Shown: positions 25,380 to 33,923 of the stretch, piece by piece
How positions within the stretch are numbered: the stretch's first letter is position 1
Layout: the number at the start of each line of letters is the position of its first letter
Origin: Chitinophaga sp. S165
Lineage (GTDB): Bacteria > Bacteroidota > Bacteroidia > Chitinophagales > Chitinophagaceae
NCBI RefSeq assembly: GCF_003182155.1
Contig: NZ_QGTG01000006.1
Span: 310,001-374,000, forward strand
DNA length: 64,000 bases
Direction: 5' to 3'
Position numbers and translations under genes: made by a program
The notes under the pieces: model-generated
What the model was told of the DNA's origin: nothing
Seen by the model: the letters and a program-made list of their open reading frames with translations, nothing else
Databases searched by the model: none

Positions 25380-27932
25380 ATGATGAGAAAAGTCTTACTT
25401 TTTCTTATACCGGTGTTATGGGCTATAGCAGCATCTGCCCAGAAAACGGTGGTGGGGGGAATAAAGAACGATGCAGGAGAACCTCTGGTAGGAGCGACTG
25501 TAGTTGTAAAAGGTACCAGAAACCATGCCGTGGCCGACACCAGTGGTCAGTTCAGCATTATTCCACGTAGGGAACCTCCTTTTACACTGGTAATTAGCTC
25601 TGTAGGTCATAAGCTACAGGAGATCCGCGTTACTTCCTGGCCTGCAGCCCCACTGGCCATTGCATTGGAGAATGACAACAGCCTGTCCGAGGTGGTGATC
25701 ACTTCCAGGCGTCGTATAGAAACAGCGCAAAACGTTCCCATTCCTATTTCTGTAGTGGGCGGCCCATTGATTGCAGATGCAGGCGCATTCAACGTAAACC
25801 GGTTGAAAGAGCTGGTGCCTACGGTGCAGTTGTATTCTTCCAATCCGAGGAATACGACACTAAACATCCGCGGACTGGGTTCTACGTTCGGGCTAACCAA
25901 TGATGGCATTGATCCGGGAGTAGGCTTCTATGTGGACGGCGTGTATTTTGCGCGTCCGGCGGCAACTACGCTCGATTTCATAGATGTAGAGCAGATAGAG
26001 GTATTACGTGGCCCACAGGGAACGCTGTTTGGTAAGAATACAACGGCAGGGGCTTTTAACATTACCACGAAAGCGCCCAGCTTTGAAACAGGAGCCAATT
26101 TTGAGGTTAGCTACGGCAATTTCGGATATATACAGGCGAAAGCTTCGGTAACAGGCCCGTTAACTAAGAAACTGGCCGCAAAACTGTCATTTTCAGGTAC
26201 GCAGCGGGATGGCGTTATCTACAATGTTGTAACAGAGAAACACATTAATGACCTCAACAACCTGGGACTGCGGGGCCAGTTGCTGTTTACGCCTACGGAC
26301 AGAGTGAAGATCACTTTGTCGGGTGATGTTTCCGAACAGCATCCGGAGGGTTATGCGCAGGTGGTGGCAGGTGTGGCGCCGACTTTACGTCCGGCGTACA
26401 GGCAGTTTAGCCAGATCATCGCAGACCTGAATTACAAGCTGCCAAGTCTGAACGCGTTTGACAGGCTGGTGGATCATAATACGCCCTGGCGTTCAGGTAA
26501 TGAGTTGGGAGGTGTTTCACTCAATATAGATGCGAAGATAGGCGGTGGTACCCTGACCTCTACTACGGCCTGGCGTTACTGGAACTGGGACCCATCGAAT
26601 GACAGGGACTTTACGGGTTTGTCGGTATTATCGCTTTCGCAGGCTACTTCAAAGCATAAGCAATGGACACAGGAAGTGCGTTATGCAGGTGACCTGACCT
26701 CAAGTCTGAGTGGTGTGATCGGTGTTTTTGGCATCTGGCAGGACTTAAAAACTGATCCTGAACATATAGAGGAATCAGGCGCTGACCAATGGCGTTTCTC
26801 ACAGAATTCCACCAGCGAATTATGGAGAACGCCGGGTTTGTTTGAAGGGTATGGCATCAAGACGAGGTCCAGGCTGAAAACATTTGGAGGAGCGGTGTTC
26901 GGACAACTGGACTGGGCGATCACCAATCAATTGCATGTGTTGCCCGGATTGCGGTTCAACTATGACAAGAAAGAAGTGGACTATGATCGTAAGACCTATG
27001 GCGGTTTACAGACAGATGATCCTGATCTGATCGCATTGAAGAATATTGTGTATACCAATCAGGCCTTTACGGCAGATGTGGATGAAAGTAATTTATCCGG
27101 ACAATTGACACTGGCCTATAAGCCGACTAAAAACGTGAATGCGTTTGCTACTTATTCCACCAGCTATAAGCCTATCGGCGTTAACCTGGGCGGGCTGCCA
27201 ACAGCGGGAGGTAAGGTGCTGACCGATCTGGCCAGGATCAAACCGGAGTCTGTGCATCATATTGAGGTGGGTGTAAAAACAACGCCTACCGGTAATTCTA
27301 CCTTGAACCTGGTATTCCACAAGACGGATATCAAAGATTATCAGACACAGGTACAGACGGCCGAAGTGGGCGTGAACCGTGGCTATCTGGCCAACGCTGA
27401 AAAGGTGCGGGTACTGGGAGCAGAGCTGGACGGTAACTTAAGGTTCAGACATCTTACATTATATGGCGCACTGGCGTATACGGATGGCAAGTATGTATCT
27501 TTTACCAATGCACCAGTGCCGCTGGAGGAAACCGGAGGTCCATCAGCGTTTAAAGATATCTCCGGAGGAAAACTACCGGGTATTTCGAAATGGGCAGGTT
27601 CACTGGGTGGTGAGTTAACATCAAATCCCCGGGTGATCATTGGTCAGAGCGCTACTTTCTTTGTGGCTTTTGACACTTACTACCGGTCTTCTTTTTCATC
27701 CAGTCCGTCGCCTTCACAGTACCTGAATATCGACGGTTACACTTTGTTGAATGGTCGGTTAGGTTTCCGTGCATTCAATGGTTTGTCGGTATTTGTATGG
27801 GGACGTAACATCCTGGACGAAGATTATTATGAGCAATTGCTGCCGGCGGCAGGCAATGCAGGTCACTATGCAGCGGTGCTTGGTGATCAGCGGACATATG
27901 GCATCACGATACGTTATAATTATCGTCCGTAA
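25380..27932 (+). CDS. TonB-dependent receptor with carboxypeptidase-like N-terminal domain
   Basis: Outer-membrane active transporter. A signal peptide (about residues 1-20) precedes a carboxypeptidase-regulatory-like domain (about 25-100), a plug domain (about 110-225, with LNIRGLG and EVLRGPQGTLFGKNTTAG) and a 22-stranded barrel ending in YGITIRYNYRP. It lacks a partnered SusD gene, and the plug resembles small-molecule or siderophore receptors more than SusC. Two adjacent ATGs (25380 and 25383) are equally plausible starts. It is expressed from the promoter at 25237-25266, which overlaps an operator-like repeat, and lies upstream of a MarR gene. A hairpin (27946-27976) without a clear T tract follows. 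Confidence 0.92.
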   Translation: MMRKVLLFLIPVLWAIAASAQKTVVGGIKNDAGEPLVGATVVVKGTRNHAVADTSGQFSIIPRREPPFTLVISSVGHKLQEIRVTSWPAAPLAIALENDNSLSEVVITSRRRIETAQNVPIPISVVGGPLIADAGAFNVNRLKELVPTVQLYSSNPRNTTLNIRGLGSTFGLTNDGIDPGVGFYVDGVYFARPAATTLDFIDVEQIEVLRGPQGTLFGKNTTAGAFNITTKAPSFETGANFEVSYGNFGYIQAKASVTGPLTKKLAAKLSFSGTQRDGVIYNVVTEKHINDLNNLGLRGQLLFTPTDRVKITLSGDVSEQHPEGYAQVVAGVAPTLRPAYRQFSQIIADLNYKLPSLNAFDRLVDHNTPWRSGNELGGVSLNIDAKIGGGTLTSTTAWRYWNWDPSNDRDFTGLSVLSLSQATSKHKQWTQEVRYAGDLTSSLSGVIGVFGIWQDLKTDPEHIEESGADQWRFSQNSTSELWRTPGLFEGYGIKTRSRLKTFGGAVFGQLDWAITNQLHVLPGLRFNYDKKEVDYDRKTYGGLQTDDPDLIALKNIVYTNQAFTADVDESNLSGQLTLAYKPTKNVNAFATYSTSYKPIGVNLGGLPTAGGKVLTDLARIKPESVHHIEVGVKTTPTGNSTLNLVFHKTDIKDYQTQVQTAEVGVNRGYLANAEKVRVLGAELDGNLRFRHLTLYGALAYTDGKYVSFTNAPVPLEETGGPSAFKDISGGKLPGISKWAGSLGGELTSNPRVIIGQSATFFVAFDTYYRSSFSSSPSPSQYLNIDGYTLLNGRLGFRAFNGLSVFVWGRNILDEDYYEQLLPAAGNAGHYAAVLGDQRTYGITIRYNYRP

Positions 27933-28063
27933 CCCTTAATATCCGGCAGGTGCGAGGCATAGGTTCTTGCACCTGCTGATCTATGAGACACCTGTAAATG
28001 AAAGCTGTATTTGTTATCTTGTTTGTATTGATGATCTCCCCTGAAAATATTTCTTAATAAATA

Positions 28064-28094
28064 GTGGACTTTGTCCACCATTTATTTATATTCG
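28064..28094 (+). promoter_or_regulatory. Operator palindrome and -7-like box of the MarR gene
   Basis: GTGGAC-TTT-GTCCAC (28064-28078) is a perfect 6+3+6 palindrome of the size bound by MarR dimers. TATATTCG (28087-28094) matches TAnnTTTG with one mismatch. The layout fits autorepression. Confidence 0.65.
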
Positions 28095-28129
28095 CACTAC
28101 GATTCACTGGTAAACTTAAATGAGGAAAA

Positions 28130-28564
28130 ATGAGAGACACTAAAACAGCTGTCCAGGAGATCCGTGCGTTTAACCGTTTCTACACTGACATTATCGGGCT
28201 GCTGGATGCACATTTACTTGACAGTGAGTATTCGCTGTCCGAGGTGCGTACCTTATATGAGATACACATTGGTAAAAGTGTGCAGGCTTCCCAGATCATG
28301 ACGGCGATGCACATTGATAAGAGTTATCTGAGCCGTTTACTGAAGAAGCTGGAAAAGGACGGATTAATCTGCAAAACCCCGTCAGAAGAGGATGCGCGGG
28401 CTACACTTATTTCCCTTACAGGAAAAGGATTGAAGGTGTTTAAAACACTTAATAAAGCATCTGATGAACAGATAAATGAACTGATCAGCAATTTGCCTGT
28501 GCGTAAACAGGAAGAGCTGGTGAATCATATGAAATCGATAATGGACATATTACAACATAAATAG
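28130..28564 (+). CDS. MarR-family transcriptional regulator
   Basis: Winged-helix regulator of 144 residues. The recognition region spans about 45-100 (SVQASQIMTAMHIDKSYLSRLLKKLEKDGLI) with the wing at EEDARATLISLTGKG. Family members usually repress their own operon and release DNA on binding small aromatic or toxic ligands. A palindrome lies about 50 bp upstream, and similar sites lie before the TonB receptor and Omp85-type genes. The GNAT gene starts 10 bp after this stop, so the two are very likely co-transcribed. MarR-GNAT fusions are known elsewhere, and here the halves are separate genes. Confidence 0.92.
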   Translation: MRDTKTAVQEIRAFNRFYTDIIGLLDAHLLDSEYSLSEVRTLYEIHIGKSVQASQIMTAMHIDKSYLSRLLKKLEKDGLICKTPSEEDARATLISLTGKGLKVFKTLNKASDEQINELISNLPVRKQEELVNHMKSIMDILQHK

Positions 28565-28574
28565 AGAGAATGCT

Positions 28575-29078
28575 ATGACAACTAAGGTGAGTTTAAATGA
28601 GATCAGGCTACGCAATGAGCTGTTACCGGGAGATCTGGGCTATGTCGCCTATCTGCATGGGATATTGTATGCTAAGGAACGGGGGTACGGATTTAATTTC
28701 GAAGGTTATGTGCTGGACGGATTGGGTGAGTTTGCCCATCAGTATGATGCTACTAAAGACCGGATATGGGTATGTGAGCATGAGGGAAAGATCATTGGTT
28801 TCCTGATGGCATTTGGAAGAGAAGACAGTATACAATTGCGTTACTTTATCTTCTTACCGGAGTACCGGGGAATAGGGCTTGGTAAGAAACTGATGGAAGA
28901 ATTTATTAGTTTCATGAAAGAGCGTGGTGTTACCAGGGCATATTTATGGACGACCAATGAGCAGGAAGAAGCGATCGGGTTGTATTTACGTTATGGTTTT
29001 CGGCTGACTGAAGAAAAGAAGTCGGATGCGTTTGATAAGAAGTTGGTGGAGAGAAGGTATGATCTGAAAATTGTATAA
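28575..29078 (+). CDS. GNAT-family N-acetyltransferase
   Basis: Cytoplasmic acetyltransferase of 167 residues. Motif A, with the acetyl-CoA pyrophosphate loop, is visible at LPEYRGIGLGKKLM (about 95-108), and motif B follows with GLYLRYGFRLTEE. The acceptor may be a small molecule or a protein and cannot be told. It is the second gene after marR with a 10-bp gap, and the SUKH-like gene follows after 13 bp, so a three-gene operon is likely. Confidence 0.9.
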   Translation: MTTKVSLNEIRLRNELLPGDLGYVAYLHGILYAKERGYGFNFEGYVLDGLGEFAHQYDATKDRIWVCEHEGKIIGFLMAFGREDSIQLRYFIFLPEYRGIGLGKKLMEEFISFMKERGVTRAYLWTTNEQEEAIGLYLRYGFRLTEEKKSDAFDKKLVERRYDLKIV

Positions 29079-29091
29079 AATATTATCTGTT

Positions 29092-29592
29092 ATGGATAAA
29101 ATATTAAGGATAGAAGACATTATGGAAAGGATGCGGAGAGGGGATGTTAAGGAATCATTTGAATTGCTGCCTCCGGTGTCTGACGATGTTATTGAACAGG
29201 TGGAAAGAAAATTAGGAGCAGCTTTACCAGACGATTTCAGAAAATTCTATTCTTTCTGTAATGGAACTACAAGGAACGTTGACGCGTTCCGGATCATCAC
29301 ACTGGAAGAAATTACAAGAAAAGACGATGATCCTGACGCGCCTGAGGAGCGATGGAAAGGGCCATGGGAATTTCCGTTTGCTGATTTTGCTCTCTTTTAT
29401 GAAGTATGGGTTGTAAGTATTGATAAAAATAACCGTAATAATTATATCATTTATCATCCCGATGGGGGTGACCGTTTATACTATACCAGTTCATTAGCTG
29501 AATTCCTGGAGAGGCATTTAAATGAGGGCTATGTAGGAATTTTTGAATGGGCGGAGGAGATTATAAGAAATCGACAGCGTCCGAAATCTTGA
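29092..29592 (+). CDS. SMI1/KNR4 (SUKH) family protein
   Basis: The N-terminal region VIEQVERKLGAALPDDFRKFY followed by FCNGT is the hallmark helix-turn of the SUKH fold, and the rest (DFALFYEVWVVSIDKN, YIIYHPDGGDRLYY) supplies the expected strands and an aromatic-rich C-terminus. Many SUKH proteins are immunity proteins for secreted nuclease or deaminase toxins, but stand-alone ones also occur. No toxin gene is adjacent here. The ATG at 29092 is preferred over a TTG at 29071 that overlaps the GNAT stop. It is probably the third gene of the marR operon. Confidence 0.82.
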   Translation: MDKILRIEDIMERMRRGDVKESFELLPPVSDDVIEQVERKLGAALPDDFRKFYSFCNGTTRNVDAFRIITLEEITRKDDDPDAPEERWKGPWEFPFADFALFYEVWVVSIDKNNRNNYIIYHPDGGDRLYYTSSLAEFLERHLNEGYVGIFEWAEEIIRNRQRPKS

Positions 29593-29679
29593 GTAACTGG
29601 ACGCGTGGTAATAATTAGCGAGCGCGGCACCGGACGGATGTATTGATATTGTTGGTTTGAAATTTGTTTTGTTGATAAA

Positions 29680-29722
29680 TGTAGACAAACAAAAACTCAA
29701 GCTTTGTTAAACCGTAAAGGAG
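29680..29722 (+). promoter_or_regulatory. MarR-like half-site and ribosome binding site before the barrel gene
   Basis: TGTAGACAAA (29680-29689) is the exact reverse complement of the ten bases in the TonB receptor operator. AAGGAG at 29717-29722 is a clear Shine-Dalgarno, unusual for Bacteroidetes, and sets the start at ATG 29734 rather than TTG 29704. Confidence 0.5.
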
Positions 29723-29733
29723 ATTACATCCGA

Positions 29734-31050
29734 ATGAATAGACACATTAAAGTGCTGTGGCGGATCTTGCTATTGACGTCTTTCGTAATTATAAGCGGGA
29801 CAGTCTATGGTCAGGTGCAAACCCCTGCGGACACTTTGAAAAGGGATACTTCAGAGATTAAGCGGGACAGGCCAATGGGAGAGAACCTATATGGACAGTT
29901 CGACCTGGGCGACCTGGCCAGATATATTTTACATCCGAAGAGACCGCCCGGACCGGCAAAGACACGTTCCGGCATTATTATCATTCCGAATGTGGCTTCT
30001 AACCCCAGTATAGGTTCACAGATCGGGATCAAGGCCGTTGCAGGGAAGAAGCTGGGCGGCGACCCTAAAACCCTGCTTTCAGTTGCAGCTACATCTGCTT
30101 CCATTACTACGAAGGGGATCATGTATTTCTATATATCTCATAATGTCTACACACCGGGTAATAAATGGAACCTGCAGGGTACATTGATAGCTGCCAAAAC
30201 AGTGACGCCGGACTATGGGTTAGGGATTGCCAATGAAGGAGGAAAGGACGAAGCGGACAGGGTACTGGCTAATGCAGGACGTAAAGGGCGTGCAATCCAT
30301 GGACAGCTTTATAATTTCAGAGAGAAAGTATATAAGGAAGTCAGTAAGAACCTCTTTGTTGGCCTGGGAGTATCGTTTGATATAAGGCGCAAACTTCATA
30401 GTAAGGATACTACTACAGATCTTACACCGTTTAACATCTACAGTGACAGGCACGGATTTCCAAGAGATCATTATATGGCGAATGGTCTTTTGTTTAATGT
30501 CCAGTATACGACACGGGATAATCAGAACCGCGCTTACAAAGGCGTCTACATAGATGCGGGCTTCCGTACCAATCAGACCTGGATGGGGAGTACAAGGAAT
30601 GCTTTACAGTTTACGACGGATTTCAGAAAGTATGTTAGCCTTTCTACACGCAATCCGGCACATGTCGTGGCGTTCTGGAACTGGGGATCGTATCTCATCA
30701 ACGGTGCGCTGCCCTATCTTGAATTGCCAGGGACCGCGAAAGATCCCGGTTCCCGTAGTGGCCGCGGATATGTGGTGCAGTATTTTAAGGGAGAGAATTA
30801 TAACTACTCAGAGGTGGAATACCGTTTCCCGATACTGAGGAATAATTTCGTGAGTGGTGTGGCGTTTTTCCATTTACAGACTGCCAGTGATGAATTAGGT
30901 ACAAAACTGTTCCAGGTATTCCGACCGGGAGGAGGAGCGGGGCTGCGGATACTGTTTAACAAGTATACGCGTACGAATCTTTGCCTCGATTATGCCTGGG
31001 GTAAGTATGGGGCCAGAGGGTTCTTTCTGGGGCTGAATGAGGCGTTTTAG
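29734..31050 (+). CDS. Omp85/D15-like outer membrane barrel protein
   Basis: A signal peptide (ending VYGQ) precedes a 400-residue beta-barrel of the bacterial surface antigen (D15) type. It contains alternating aromatic strands, the segment RGYVVQYFKGENYNYSEVEYRFPI typical of the BamA/TamA C-terminal region (split by a Gly turn), and a VRF/Y-like loop area. No POTRA domains are present, so it is a barrel-only member. Such proteins in Bacteroidetes are proposed to assist surface protein or lipid export, though the function here is unknown. The start is fixed by the RBS at 29717. A short terminator overlaps the stop codon. Confidence 0.8.
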   Translation: MNRHIKVLWRILLLTSFVIISGTVYGQVQTPADTLKRDTSEIKRDRPMGENLYGQFDLGDLARYILHPKRPPGPAKTRSGIIIIPNVASNPSIGSQIGIKAVAGKKLGGDPKTLLSVAATSASITTKGIMYFYISHNVYTPGNKWNLQGTLIAAKTVTPDYGLGIANEGGKDEADRVLANAGRKGRAIHGQLYNFREKVYKEVSKNLFVGLGVSFDIRRKLHSKDTTTDLTPFNIYSDRHGFPRDHYMANGLLFNVQYTTRDNQNRAYKGVYIDAGFRTNQTWMGSTRNALQFTTDFRKYVSLSTRNPAHVVAFWNWGSYLINGALPYLELPGTAKDPGSRSGRGYVVQYFKGENYNYSEVEYRFPILRNNFVSGVAFFHLQTASDELGTKLFQVFRPGGGAGLRILFNKYTRTNLCLDYAWGKYGARGFFLGLNEAF

Positions 31051-31074
31051 GGCAAATATGCTAGCCCTTTTTTT
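31049..31074 (+). terminator. Short terminator overlapping the barrel gene stop
   Basis: AGGGC (31049-31053) pairs with GCCCT (31064-31068) and is followed by seven T. The stem is only 5 bp, but the T tract is good, and the convergent gene starts its stop codon 6 bp further on. Confidence 0.5.
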
Positions 31075-31079
31075 ACGTC

Positions 31080-31937
31080 CTAATGCTCATAATACTCCCA
31101 CAAATATTTGGAGATCTTCCTGATCAGGTTTTCTGCTTCATTTTCGTCTGTCCAGCGTTGGTCTTTATTATTCTTAGTGCCTACATAAAATACGTAATCG
31201 CCGTGTGGTGCATTTACCAGCAACACTTCCGACCTCGATGCGTCGACAGAGCCTGTTTTATGTGCTGCCTGTACAAAAGGAGGGATCTGGGAGAGGCCCG
31301 TTTCATCGTAATAGCCATGTGTCATAAGACGGTACATACGCTCAGAAGCTGCCTTACTGATGATCTCTCCTTTACGGATCTTCGCTACTAAGTCGGCCAT
31401 CTCGTGTGGAGTGGTCATTCCCCAACCATATATATTCCTTATTTCTGCACGTCCCGGCGTACGTGAATTGACGCGGGTTACGGAGAAGCCATATTGTTCC
31501 ATCAGCTCATTGATGCGCTGTCCGCCGCCAGCTAATGCCTGGTTCCATAAGGAGGAGGTATTGTCGCTATATGACATCATCAATGCCAATAATACACTCA
31601 ATTCTGTTTCCGTGCTGTCTTTGAAGAACTGCATGATGCCGGAGCCGCCGTATTTGATGGAGTCACGGTAAATAAGAGGCTGATGATACTTCAGTTCGCC
31701 TTTCTCTATCTTATCGAACACGCCTACCAGGATAGGGACTTTCACGATGCTTGCTGTAGGAAAGATCGTGTCTTCATTGATACCTGCATAACGGCCTGTT
31801 TTGAGGTTTTTGACATAGATGCCTATATCGCCGTTGAAACCTTTAATGAGCTCACGCAGGCCTTTTTCAAGTTTACGGTCGTGCTGTGAAAATGCCAATG
31901 CAGGAAGAAGCAGGAATAAAATGAGGAACCGGTACAT
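31080..31937 (-). CDS. Class A beta-lactamase-like serine hydrolase
   Basis: Exported serine hydrolase of the penicillin-binding/beta-lactamase fold, 285 residues with a signal peptide (ending AFSQ). The three class A motifs are intact and correctly spaced: Ser63-x-x-Lys66 (SIVK), Ser124-Asp125-Asn126 and Lys227-Thr228-Gly229. In the omega-loop position EIRN places Glu165 and Asn168 roughly where class A enzymes have Glu166 and Asn170, one residue short of the usual ExxLN. It may hydrolyse beta-lactams or be a related esterase; activity is not proven. The genes on either side do not include a regulator. It is convergent with the Omp85-type gene. Confidence 0.85.
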   Translation of the reverse strand: MYRFLILFLLLPALAFSQHDRKLEKGLRELIKGFNGDIGIYVKNLKTGRYAGINEDTIFPTASIVKVPILVGVFDKIEKGELKYHQPLIYRDSIKYGGSGIMQFFKDSTETELSVLLALMMSYSDNTSSLWNQALAGGGQRINELMEQYGFSVTRVNSRTPGRAEIRNIYGWGMTTPHEMADLVAKIRKGEIISKAASERMYRLMTHGYYDETGLSQIPPFVQAAHKTGSVDASRSEVLLVNAPHGDYVFYVGTKNNKDQRWTDENEAENLIRKISKYLWEYYEH

Positions 31938-32067
31938 GATCTTATTGCGATGTTTGCCCTAAGATATAAAACAGTACCGGTAAATTCCCCGGAAGAACCA
32001 CTATAGATTTAAAAAACATTTGAGTAAATTCAAGCTTCTAACAATCGAAATCTTACAATCGAATTAC

Positions 32068-33912
32068 ATGAAGAAAGTATTATCCTGTTTCGTTGTATCT
32101 CTTGGCATTGCATCTGCTGCAAGCGCCCAGGGAACGCAGTGGCATCTTATTAAGGACAAAATTGTAACCCAATGGGCTGAGAAGGTTGACCCGAAAGCCC
32201 CACTGCCTGAATATCCACGTCCTTTGCTGGTCAGAAGTAATAACTGGATAAATTTAAATGGTCTCTGGAGTTATGCTATTACGCCAAAAGCGCAGACTGA
32301 GCCTTCTGCTTATGAAGGCAGCATCCTGGTGCCTTTTGCCGTAGAATCGGCCATATCAGGTGTTGGCCGCACCGTTGGGAAAGATAGTCTGCTGTGGTAT
32401 AAGAATACCATCAGTATTCCATCTACCATGAAGAATAAAGACATCTTACTGCACTTTGGTGCTGTTGACTGGCAGACCGAAGTTTTCGTAAACGGAAAGA
32501 GTGCTGGTAAACATGAAGGCGGATATGATCCTTTTTCAATAAACATCACACCGTTCCTGAAGAAAGGAGCGAAACAAGATATAACTGTACGTGTGTGGGA
32601 CCCAACGGATGAAGGTCCGCAGCCGGCAGGTAAACAGGTTGTTAATCCTGAAGGCATCTGGTATACACCGGTAACAGGTATATGGCAGACGGTATGGTTA
32701 GAGGCTGTTCCTAAAACATATATCAGCGCTACCAAACAAACGCCTGATATTGATAAACACACTATCTCAGTTGCTGCGTCAATAGAGAACGCGCAGGCAG
32801 GTGATAAACTGAAGATCGATGTAATGGAAGGACCGACTGTTGTAGCACAGAAGGAAATTGCTGCGAATGAGACTGCGGAGATCGCACTTAGCAATGAGAA
32901 ATTATGGTCGCCGTCAACACCTTTCCTGTATGACCTGAAAGTGACGCTGGTACGTAATAACAAGCCGGTGGATGAGATCAAAAGTTATTTCGCTATGCGT
33001 AAGATATCAATGGCTGCTGATGCCAAAGGTATACAGCGTATGCTGCTGAATAATAAATTCCTTTTCCAATATGGTCCGCTGGACCAGGGTTGGTGGCCTG
33101 ACGGATTGTATACTCCGCCTACATATGAAGCGATGATCTATGATGTTGATCAGCTGAAGAAGATGGGCTTTAATATGATCCGTAAACATATCAAGGTTGA
33201 ACCGGCTACTTACTATGCTTACTGCGATAAAGCAGGCATGTTGCTGTGGCAGGACATGCCTAGTGGCGACAGGGGTAACGGATGGGAAAATCGTCCGGGA
33301 ATACTGGACCACGCTACTGATAAGGACCGTACACCTGAATCGGAAGGTTATTACAGGAAAGAGTGGAATGCTATCATAGATGCGTTATATAACTATCCGA
33401 GCATCGTGGTATGGATACCATTCAACGAGGCATGGGGACAATTTAAAACAGAAGAGATCACTGAATGGACAAAGAAGAAAGACCCATCCCGCTTAGTGAA
33501 TAGTGCCAGTGGTGGTAACTTCTATCCGACAGGACATATCATTGACCTGCATAACTATCCTCATCCTGCTATGCCACGTCCGGACCTGTTCGGTCAGAAG
33601 CAGATCCTGGTACTGGGTGAATTCGGTGGTCTGGGATTACCGCTGGAAGGACATACCTGGCAGAAGAACAAGAACTGGGGGTATCAGTCGTTCAAGACAT
33701 CAGAGGATATGTTCAAGAAGTACAAAACGTTTACTGAAAGGATCGAACAGTTGATCCCTTTAGGTTTATCGGCCGCTGTGTATACACAGACCACAGATGT
33801 TGAAGGAGAGGTGAATGGCTTTATGACTTATGATCGTAAGGTAGAGAAAATGCCTGTTGATAAACTGCATGAAGCAAATGTAAAATTGTATGATCCTACT
33901 TTAGTGAAATAA
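32068..33912 (+). CDS. Exported glycoside hydrolase family 2 protein
   Basis: GH2-family enzyme (beta-galactosidase, glucuronidase or mannosidase group). A signal peptide (ending ASAQ) is followed by a sugar-binding jellyroll (about residues 40-200, FGAVDWQTEVFVNGKSAGKHEGGYDPF split by a turn), an immunoglobulin-like domain (about 210-315) and a TIM barrel (about 320-615). PFNEAWG near residue 452 holds the acid/base Glu, and LGEFGG near 517 is the candidate nucleophile. At 615 residues it is shorter than LacZ because it lacks the later domains. The start is ATG 32068; the upstream TTG adds no known sequence. The sialate-esterase-like gene starts 11 bp after the stop, so a two-gene unit acting on one decorated glycan is likely. 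Confidence 0.9.
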   Translation: MKKVLSCFVVSLGIASAASAQGTQWHLIKDKIVTQWAEKVDPKAPLPEYPRPLLVRSNNWINLNGLWSYAITPKAQTEPSAYEGSILVPFAVESAISGVGRTVGKDSLLWYKNTISIPSTMKNKDILLHFGAVDWQTEVFVNGKSAGKHEGGYDPFSINITPFLKKGAKQDITVRVWDPTDEGPQPAGKQVVNPEGIWYTPVTGIWQTVWLEAVPKTYISATKQTPDIDKHTISVAASIENAQAGDKLKIDVMEGPTVVAQKEIAANETAEIALSNEKLWSPSTPFLYDLKVTLVRNNKPVDEIKSYFAMRKISMAADAKGIQRMLLNNKFLFQYGPLDQGWWPDGLYTPPTYEAMIYDVDQLKKMGFNMIRKHIKVEPATYYAYCDKAGMLLWQDMPSGDRGNGWENRPGILDHATDKDRTPESEGYYRKEWNAIIDALYNYPSIVVWIPFNEAWGQFKTEEITEWTKKKDPSRLVNSASGGNFYPTGHIIDLHNYPHPAMPRPDLFGQKQILVLGEFGGLGLPLEGHTWQKNKNWGYQSFKTSEDMFKKYKTFTERIEQLIPLGLSAAVYTQTTDVEGEVNGFMTYDRKVEKMPVDKLHEANVKLYDPTLVK

Positions 33913-33923
33913 ACGTACGCGTT

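Noticed and set aside
28130..29592. Toxin-immunity locus
   Set aside because: No toxin gene is adjacent to the SUKH gene, so immunity is only a possibility.
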